Position numbers and translations under genes: made by a program. Of a stretch of 38,920 bases of DNA, positions 33,871 through 38,920 are shown in pieces. This DNA is from Caloramator sp. (GTDB taxonomy: Bacteria; Bacillota; Clostridia; Clostridiales; Caloramatoraceae), in assembly GCA_026418935.1 (NCBI GenBank), contig JAOAAJ010000051.1, positions 1-38,920 on the forward strand. The letters run 5' to 3'. The notes below the pieces were generated by a model. The model ran no database searches and was not told the DNA's origin. It saw only the letters and a program-made list of their open reading frames with translations. The first letter of the stretch is position 1, and every line of letters starts with the position of its first letter.

Positions 33871-34971
33871 TTATTTTATATTTAACTTTCCAAGCTCCCC
33901 AAAATCCTCCTTCATCTTATCAAATAGTTCTTCTCTTACAAAAAACTTATATATTTCATCAGCCTTTTCCTTTATATTAATATCATTAAACCTTTCAGGA
34001 TAAACTGTCTTTCCTATAAAGTAGGCATCAACTAAGGCTGTGTCTATATTGGTGCTGTAAAAATTATAGGGTAGCTGTGAATATACATTTCCTTCTTTAA
34101 ATGCCTTAAGCGAATCATAGAATTTTGGGTTTTTGCCGTAATCCTGCTTAACTATTTCAAGTCCACCTAAGTCGATAAACATTATATCTGGGTTCCACTC
34201 AACTAATTTTTCTTTATCTATCATAACACTTCCTGTTTTTCCCGTTTCATCTGCAACGTTTTTAATATTTAATACAGTAAAGAGAGAATAGTTTCCCTGA
34301 GTACTTTCTATACCGTGCATTCCCTTCATTCCAAGGGCCCCTATATAAACAGAAGGTTTATTTTCATCCTTTAAGTCTCTTGTTCTTTTTTCTAAATCCT
34401 TCTTTACTCCTTCTATAAAATCTACCACTTCCTTTGCTCTTTCTTCTTTATTAACCACTTTACCAATTAATTTTAAAGATTCATTAACTGCATTGTCAAA
34501 GAGAGATACTTTCCCATAGCTTATTGCTACAACTGGAATACCTGTTTTACTCTGCAGATTATCTGCCTCCATCTTATCCTTTGTATAGGTTGTAAAAATC
34601 ACATCAGGTTTAACTGATATAATTTTTTCTGCATCTGGTGGATTATTTGATCCTCCAAGCCCAACTGTAGGTAACTCTAAAAGCTCATTATTTGCTATAA
34701 TATATGGTCTTCCTTTTGCGTTCTTCTTTTCAAACTCTTCAATTCCAACAATTTTGTCTTTACCTGCTATGTATGTATAGAGCCTTAATGCTCCTGGTCC
34801 TATTGCTACAACCCTTTCAACATTCTCCTTAATCTTTACTTCTCTTCCAAGTAAGTCTGTAACTACTATTTCCCTTTGACTAGTCTTTAATTCTTTGCTT
34901 TTACAACCTATCATAAACATAGATAAAAACAGCATTAAAATAGACATATATACTGCTAATCTTTTTCTCAT
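33871..34971 (-). CDS. FecB/BtuF-type substrate-binding lipoprotein
   Basis: The 366-residue product has a lipoprotein signal with lipobox MIGC (Cys23) and a class III periplasmic-binding fold: VVTDLLGREVKI, ERVVAIGPGALRLYTYIAGKDKIVG, KPDVIFTT and WNPDIMFIDLGG. Such proteins bind siderophore-iron, haem, cobalamin, or metal oxyanions. It is the last gene of an operon with FecCD- and FecE-type genes and an FmdE protein, which in my view makes a metal or metal-cofactor ligand more likely than a siderophore. ATG 34971 follows GGAGGGATTAAA, 13 bp after the ATPase gene. Confidence 0.9.
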   Translation of the reverse strand: MRKRLAVYMSILMLFLSMFMIGCKSKELKTSQREIVVTDLLGREVKIKENVERVVAIGPGALRLYTYIAGKDKIVGIEEFEKKNAKGRPYIIANNELLELPTVGLGGSNNPPDAEKIISVKPDVIFTTYTKDKMEADNLQSKTGIPVVAISYGKVSLFDNAVNESLKLIGKVVNKEERAKEVVDFIEGVKKDLEKRTRDLKDENKPSVYIGALGMKGMHGIESTQGNYSLFTVLNIKNVADETGKTGSVMIDKEKLVEWNPDIMFIDLGGLEIVKQDYGKNPKFYDSLKAFKEGNVYSQLPYNFYSTNIDTALVDAYFIGKTVYPERFNDINIKEKADEIYKFFVREELFDKMKEDFGELGKLNIK

Positions 34972-34984
34972 TTTAATCCCTCCA

Positions 34985-35737
34985 TTAAACTGGTATCACT
35001 ATTTTTTTATTTCTTATATTTTCTACTTTTACATCCACAGAATAAACATCTCTAATTGCCTCTTCTGTAATAACTTCTTGTCCTCCAGCAGAATATATTT
35101 TGCTATCCTTCATCATTATAAATTTATCTGCAAATCTTAAGGCTAAGTTTAAATCGTGTATTATTACAACAACCGAAATTCCCCTTTCCCTTGCAATCTT
35201 TTTTATAAAATCCAAAACCTCAATTTGATTTTTTAAATCTAAACTGCTGGTTGGTTCATCAAGTAGCAACACCTTAGGCTGTTGTGCAAGTGCTCTTGCA
35301 ATTAAAACCTTTTGAAACTCTCCACCACTTAATTCATCAATGTACTTTAGACTATATTTTTCAAGTGAAAGGTGTTTTAATATGTCCTTTACAATATCAA
35401 TATCCTTATCGGTTGCATCTAATCTTATATAGGGCTTTCTACCTAATAAAACAGCATCAAAAACCGTCATCCTTGACACATTTGTACGCTGTGGTACATA
35501 TCCAATATCTTTTGCAATCTCAATTTGAGGCATTTTACTCACAACTTTGTCTTCTATATAAACACACCCACCATCTGGCATAAGTATCTTATTAATACAC
35601 TTTAGTAGAGTGGATTTTCCAGCTCCATTTACACCAAGAACTGCAACACACTCTCCCCTATCTATAGTAAAACTTACTTTATCTAAAACCATTTTGCTAT
35701 TATATGAAAAACATAAACTATCTACCCTTAATATCAT
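34985..35737 (-). CDS. FecE/BtuD-type ABC importer ATPase
   Basis: The 250-residue protein has Walker A GVNGAGKS (35-42), the Q-loop in IGYVPQRTNV, a canonical signature LSGGEFQK (136-143), Walker B VLLLDEPTSSLD (156-167) and IIHDLNLALRFADK. The pattern is that of iron-chelate/B12-type importers (type II). It overlaps the permease gene by 4 bp and starts at ATG 35737 behind GGAGGAGGACAGAGG. Confidence 0.94.
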   Translation of the reverse strand: MILRVDSLCFSYNSKMVLDKVSFTIDRGECVAVLGVNGAGKSTLLKCINKILMPDGGCVYIEDKVVSKMPQIEIAKDIGYVPQRTNVSRMTVFDAVLLGRKPYIRLDATDKDIDIVKDILKHLSLEKYSLKYIDELSGGEFQKVLIARALAQQPKVLLLDEPTSSLDLKNQIEVLDFIKKIARERGISVVVIIHDLNLALRFADKFIMMKDSKIYSAGGQEVITEEAIRDVYSVDVKVENIRNKKIVIPV

Positions 35738-36798
35738 CCTCTGTCCTCCTCCTTTATCAAAAGATATAGAAAAAGAGGAGCACCCAAAAATGATGTTATA
35801 ACTCCAACTGGAAGCACAATAGGACTAATTATAGTTCTTGCAATGGTATCTGATAATAAAAGTAGAACTGAACCTAAAATTGTAGAAGTAGGTATTAAAA
35901 ACCTTAAGTCACTTCCTACAATTCTTCTCATTATGTGTGGTGCAATAAGACCAATAAATCCTATAACACCTATAAAGGATACTGCTGTTGCTGTTGCAAA
36001 TGAAACTAATAAAAGACTTCTTAAACGTAACTTTTCTACATCAACACCTAAAGATTTTGCAACATCATCGGAAGCCTCTAATGTATTATAGTCCCATCTA
36101 TGTAAGTAAAAATATACATATGATATTAATGTGGCAGTTGCCATAATTAATACCTCTTTATAGGACACCCTTCCTAAATCTCCAAAGGTCCAAAACACAG
36201 CTGCAGCAACTTGATAGTCCTGTGCAAAATACTGTATGAGAGTTGTAGCTGCCGTAAAAAGTGAACCTAATGCTACACCTGATAAAACTATTGCCTCTTT
36301 ACTAAAAAATTTGAGTTTTGCAAGCTTTATAACAATAAATGTGGCAAATATTGAAAATACAAATGCACAAATATTTACTATATAAGGATTATTTATTATT
36401 ACCGCATCCTTTGTACTACTTTGCGTTGAGCCTGCATCTAAAAGAATTATTGCAACATTTGCACCAAAGGCTGCCGCATTTGAAATACCAAGAGTAAAGG
36501 GAGAAGCAAGGGGATTTTTTAAGTTGTTTTGCATTATACATCCTGATATTGAAAGTGCTGCACCAGCAACAATTGCAGCAAGTATCCTTGGAAGTCTTAT
36601 CCTCCAAAGAATCAAATTTGCATCTTGGTCGTCTATTCCTCTAAAAAATCCAATTAAGTTTATGAGTGTAGCTCTACTTGCACCTAAATTTAAAGCTACA
36701 AAAGACAGTATAAATAAAATTAAAAGTAGAGCTATAAATACATATTTTTTTCTGCCTACATACCTTTTGTACATAATATCTGCCTGCATTGTTACCAT
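35734..36798 (-). CDS. FecCD-family ABC importer permease
   Basis: The protein has up to 354 residues and about ten helices. It carries FecCD hallmarks: ILWRIRLPRILAAIVAGAALSISG, NPLASPFTLGISNAAAFGA, GVIGFIGLIAPHIMRRIVG and ITSFLGAPLFLYLL. Two such subunits would form a type II importer with the ATPase. The start could be ATG 36798, which overlaps the FmdE stop and has no spaced ribosome-binding site, or ATG 36789, which has GAGG nine bases upstream; I lean to 36789. Tight overlap on both sides indicates a single transcript. Confidence 0.92.
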   Translation of the reverse strand: MVTMQADIMYKRYVGRKKYVFIALLLILFILSFVALNLGASRATLINLIGFFRGIDDQDANLILWRIRLPRILAAIVAGAALSISGCIMQNNLKNPLASPFTLGISNAAAFGANVAIILLDAGSTQSSTKDAVIINNPYIVNICAFVFSIFATFIVIKLAKLKFFSKEAIVLSGVALGSLFTAATTLIQYFAQDYQVAAAVFWTFGDLGRVSYKEVLIMATATLISYVYFYLHRWDYNTLEASDDVAKSLGVDVEKLRLRSLLLVSFATATAVSFIGVIGFIGLIAPHIMRRIVGSDLRFLIPTSTILGSVLLLLSDTIARTIISPIVLPVGVITSFLGAPLFLYLLIKEEDRG

Positions 36799-37316
36799 CC
36801 TCTTGTATATTCTTTAAAGCAATCTAAACAAACCATCTTACCATTTTGAACTCTTATCCTGTGTTCTGCTGCAGCCTCTCCACATTCCTCACATACTATA
36901 CTGTTAAAAATTCTTGCCGTTTCAGGCAATTTCACACTTAAAGGCTTTACTTCAAATACATAATCTTCTTTTGCCTCTAAAATATATTGTTTTCTTTCCT
37001 CCCTTGACATTTCTTTATTTGAAGGTTTTAATACTACCCTTATTCCTTCTCCTGTATTTCTTTTAATAAATGAAAAGGCCATTTTACCTCTGTCTTTAAA
37101 TATTAAATTGCCCTTTCCCATTGTACATCCTGTTATAACCTGCACAGCATCTACACCACAAGCATCATTTTCTGTTATGCATACAACCTCCTCATCCTTG
37201 GAAAAAGTTAAACTAAGTTTTTCTACTGCAATTTCACAGGCTCTAAAACCTATTGCAAGCCCTGGACACTCATGTCCATGAAATTCAACGCATTTTTTCC
37301 ATAGCTCTTTATTCAT
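36792..37316 (-). CDS. FmdE-domain protein with C-terminal zinc ribbon
   Basis: The 174-residue protein has the FmdE (PF02663) metal-site motif FHGHECPGLAIG (His13, His15, Cys17), a conserved ENDACGVDAVQVITGCTMGKGN block, and a C-terminal four-cysteine zinc ribbon (about Cys142, 145, 163, 166). FmdE was first named as a gene beside molybdenum formylmethanofuran dehydrogenase, but its biochemical role is not settled. Stand-alone bacterial members like this one lack a partner dehydrogenase. Here it heads an operon with FecCD, FecE and FecB-type genes, so handling of an imported metal or metal cofactor is the best inference. ATG 37316 follows TTAGGAGGTTGAATT. Confidence 0.88.
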   Translation of the reverse strand: MNKELWKKCVEFHGHECPGLAIGFRACEIAVEKLSLTFSKDEEVVCITENDACGVDAVQVITGCTMGKGNLIFKDRGKMAFSFIKRNTGEGIRVVLKPSNKEMSREERKQYILEAKEDYVFEVKPLSVKLPETARIFNSIVCEECGEAAAEHRIRVQNGKMVCLDCFKEYTRGW

Positions 37317-37361
37317 AATTCAACCTCCTAACAACATAATTTTATAATTTAAAGAAGAACA

Positions 37362-37397
37362 AAAAATAACCCACGAAGGTTAACCCTTCGTGGGTTT
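37362..37397 (-). terminator. Leader terminator hairpin before the FmdE operon
   Basis: AACCCACGAAGG (37368-37379) and CCTTCGTGGGTT (37385-37396) form a perfect 12-bp stem with a 5-nt loop. On the minus strand it is followed by ATTTTTTG. It lies between the promoter at 37448-37476 and the FmdE start, so it is placed as an attenuator rather than as the end of the previous gene. Confidence 0.75.
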
Positions 37398-37441
37398 AGT
37401 TCTATTTATTAAAAGATTACCTATTTGGAACTTCGTGTTCC
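37362..37441 (-). ncRNA. Attenuator-like 5' leader RNA of the FmdE/ABC operon
   Basis: The predicted transcript starts near 37441 and runs about 80 nt to the terminator. It opens with a hairpin GGAAC-ACGAA-GTTCC (37441-37427), and after an AU-rich linker the terminator stem follows. CACGAAG occurs both in the first hairpin and in the terminator's 5' arm, so the terminator's 3' arm could pair with either. I do not recognise a known riboswitch class. The gap from terminator to start codon has no strong promoter. Confidence 0.45.
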
Positions 37442-37447
37442 ACTTTT

Positions 37448-37476
37448 ATGTTAACAAAATATATTATTTTAGTCAA
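37448..37476 (-). promoter_or_regulatory. Promoter of the FmdE/ABC operon
   Basis: On the minus strand TTGACT (37476-37471), a 17-nt spacer and TAACAT (37453-37448) precede the leader. The initiation site would fall near 37441, right at the first leader hairpin. Confidence 0.6.
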
Positions 37477-37533
37477 TATAAATCATCTTTTAACCATATC
37501 ATTTATTTTTTATTCATAACTATGCAGAAAATT

Positions 37534-37560
37534 AGATTGGGCAATTTCACTAAACCAATC
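37534..37560 (-). terminator. Weak terminator after the DUF1287 gene
   Basis: GATTGG (37560-37555) pairs with CCAATC (37540-37535) on the minus strand across a 14-nt loop, followed by TAATTTTC. The stem starts at the stop codon. The short stem makes efficient termination doubtful. Confidence 0.4.
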
Positions 37561-38284
37561 AATCTACTTTAGGAAACCTGTAATGCCCTATTATTTTTGG
37601 ATACCATAATAAAAAATCATCCGCCTCCACTGCATAGGGACCTGCATTGTGAATTAAATAAGGAATTCCATCTCTTCTTCGTTTATCAGATAAAATACCT
37701 ATATGACCCGGATTTTTAAAAACAACAATATCCCCACCCTGCCACTGTTTCAAATTTTCTTTGTCATAGGGTTTTAATACTAATGTTAGTGAAGTTGCAT
37801 GCCTTTTGAAAAAAACATCTAAATTAGGAACTCTTCTAAAATCAATATTAGGGTCTGGTTTACCATTGACTCTTGGATATAATCTTACATTATTTCTGAT
37901 ATCTTTATCTACCATCTCTTTTAAGTCATATCCTGCATTTTTAAAGGCCCTCCATATTACATCTGTACATACACCCTCTGTCTCTGGAGGATAGCCTCCT
38001 TGGTAATAGGCACTTTTATAGATAGGTCTTCTTTGAGCTTCAAGCCTTCCACCCTCTACTATATCATCTAAATCATATATACCATCGTTGTCTTTATCTA
38101 CAGGAATAACAATCTTTTCTACATCAACAGTTTTTAAAATTGGTATATTATCTAAAATATTATTATCTACAATATTTTTAGGTATAATTTCTGCTACTTT
38201 AAAATCTAAAGAGTATTTGTTAAATACTAAAATACTTATTAATACAATAATTAAAATATATACTACTTTAATTCCCTTTTTCAT
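37559..38284 (-). CDS. Membrane-anchored DUF1287 protein
   Basis: The 241-residue protein has one N-terminal hydrophobic segment (about residues 6-22), then an extracellular linker. A calcium-loop-like DKDNDGIYDLDD segment follows near residue 65. The DUF1287 (YijF-like) domain has GVCTDVIWRAF with a candidate cysteine nucleophile, GGDIVVFKNPGHIGILSD with a candidate histidine, and IGHYRFPK at the end. The Cys-His layout resembles NlpC/P60-like hydrolases, so cell-wall or peptide hydrolysis is possible, but no DUF1287 activity is known to me. ATG 38284 is preferred; GGAGTG lies upstream, and an in-frame GTG at 38293 is part of that site. It is a single gene with a TATAAT-like box about 45 bp upstream. 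Confidence 0.82.
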   Translation of the reverse strand: MKKGIKVVYILIIVLISILVFNKYSLDFKVAEIIPKNIVDNNILDNIPILKTVDVEKIVIPVDKDNDGIYDLDDIVEGGRLEAQRRPIYKSAYYQGGYPPETEGVCTDVIWRAFKNAGYDLKEMVDKDIRNNVRLYPRVNGKPDPNIDFRRVPNLDVFFKRHATSLTLVLKPYDKENLKQWQGGDIVVFKNPGHIGILSDKRRRDGIPYLIHNAGPYAVEADDFLLWYPKIIGHYRFPKVD

Positions 38285-38372
38285 ATAATTCACTCCATTT
38301 ACATATGTTTCTATATTATTATAGCTATAAATATAAACTTTTAAAATTAAAATATAGTAAAAAAGGTATAAA

Positions 38373-38415
38373 GAATAGGTAACATTTGGTGACTAACACC
38401 AAATGTTACCTATTC
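38373..38415. terminator. Long hairpin terminator after the DUF134 gene
   Basis: A perfect 19-bp stem (38373-38391 with 38397-38415) has loop ACTAA. The DUF134 stop codon (38412-38410) lies in the right arm. On the minus strand TTTATACC and then a T-run follow. Confidence 0.85.
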
Positions 38416-38850
38416 CTCGCACCTACACCACTTTTTACACTTCTCAGCCTTTTTACTGCACATTACCTTATTAGAACCGCACACAGGACACTTTGTTTTA
38501 TCATACTCAACGTTTATATCGTATTCACTACCACAGTCAAAGCATTTAAATTTGCAATGCTTTGTTACAAAATGTCCTCCTCCAATCCTTATTGCCTTTC
38601 CTTCTGTTAAAGCTATTGCTACCTTTTTTCTTGCACTGTCTATTATGTTTTGAAAGGTCTGCCTTGAGACATTCATCCTTTCTGCACAATCCTCCTGATG
38701 CAGTTCTTCAACATCCTTTAATCTCATAGCCTCAAGCTCTTCAACCTTTAAAACAACCTCATCTAAGGAGCATTTTGGAACATTTGAAGGAACAAAATAT
38801 TCCTCTTTAGGTAGATTTTCTACCATTCTGTATTTAGTAGGTCTTGGCAT
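38410..38850 (-). CDS. DUF134 (UPF0251) DNA-binding-like protein
   Basis: The 146-residue protein starts MPRPTKYRMVENLP, a DUF134 hallmark. It has a sigma-70-region-4-like helix-turn-helix (VEELEAMRLKDVEELHQEDC, MNVSRQTFQNIIDSARKKV) and a C-terminal cysteine-rich part (CFDCG, CPVCG, KCKKWC) that looks metal-binding. Family members often lie next to MinD/NBP35-type ATPases or NifX-like proteins, and the partial gene just upstream could be such a partner. ATG 38850 follows GGAGGGTTTT; an in-frame ATG four codons upstream lies before that site. The regulatory target is unknown. Confidence 0.88.
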   Translation of the reverse strand: MPRPTKYRMVENLPKEEYFVPSNVPKCSLDEVVLKVEELEAMRLKDVEELHQEDCAERMNVSRQTFQNIIDSARKKVAIALTEGKAIRIGGGHFVTKHCKFKCFDCGSEYDINVEYDKTKCPVCGSNKVMCSKKAEKCKKWCRCEE

Positions 38851-38861
38851 AAAACCCTCCA

Positions 38862-38920
38862 TTAATTTAATTTTTTCATTATATCTAAAACTATTGGTGT
38901 AAATATTTTATCAAATTCCA
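38862..38920 (-). CDS. C-terminal end of an unidentified gene
   Basis: An open frame enters from the window edge and reads EFDKIFTPIVLDIMKKLN before a TAA at 38864-38862. The stop is 11 bp before the DUF134 start and overlaps that gene's ribosome-binding region, as expected for an operon. Eighteen residues are too few to name a family. It looks coding by its balanced amphipathic composition and its spacing to the next gene. Confidence 0.45.
   Translation of the reverse strand, partial: EFDKIFTPIVLDIMKKLN

Noticed and set aside
36416-36607. Cysteine-rich 63-codon ORF inside the FecCD permease gene
   Set aside because: It is an alternative frame of the permease with no ribosome-binding site; the permease frame has strong family motifs.
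1-38920. CRISPR arrays, tRNA or rRNA genes, transposases and prophage genes
   Set aside because: No regularly spaced repeats, clover-leaf-like segments, rRNA motifs or recombinase-like ORFs were seen on reading through the window; this was by eye only.

Overview
The window is an AT-rich, gene-dense chromosomal segment of a low-GC Gram-positive anaerobe of the Clostridia type. This rests on strong GGAGG or GGGGGG ribosome-binding sites, sigma-A and sigma-D style promoters, methyl-accepting chemotaxis genes, an arginine deiminase pathway, FmdE and DUF134 proteins, and a YtrA-type GntR/ABC operon. A relative of Caloramator or Clostridium is plausible but not proven. No rRNA, tRNA, CRISPR array, transposase or phage gene was found.

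Layout. 1-549 (minus) is the 5' part of an ApbE flavin transferase. 859-3232 (minus) is a two-gene ABC exporter behind a promoter with a palindromic operator. 3357-4832 (minus) is a chemoreceptor with a sigma-D-like promoter. 4908-7821 (minus) is a complete pantothenate operon, panG-panB-panC-panD, in which the ketopantoate reductase is the DUF2520 type (PanG). 8048-13311 holds single genes: a class V PLP enzyme, threonine aldolase, a DMT permease, Ogt and an MFS permease. 13415-18590 is an arginine fermentation locus, with a YfcC-family carrier divergent from arcA-arcB-arcC. 18665-20734 is a second chemoreceptor, with a Cache-like sensor.

20812-27583 (minus) is a sugar locus: sucrose-phosphate-synthase-type glycosyltransferase, PfkB kinase, LacI regulator, two permeases and a binding protein. 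Matching LacI operators lie before pfkB and before the binding-protein gene. No sucrose hydrolase, phosphorylase or transporter ATPase is present. 27811-28978 has a PpaX-like phosphatase and a small thioredoxin-like protein. 29019-33712 (minus) is a YtrA-regulated ABC operon with two paralogous permeases, an operator at the promoter and a likely 19-residue leader peptide. 33871-37316 (minus) is an FmdE plus FecCD/FecE/FecB-type import operon behind a short leader that ends in a strong terminator hairpin. 37559-38920 has a DUF1287 protein, a DUF134 regulator and the tail of one more gene.

The most unusual items are five copies of a 35-bp intergenic repeat confined to the first 15 kb, the leader peptide and operator of the YtrA operon, the attenuator-like leader of the FmdE operon, the hydrolase-free sucrose locus, and a perfect 17-bp inverted repeat between arcB and arcC.
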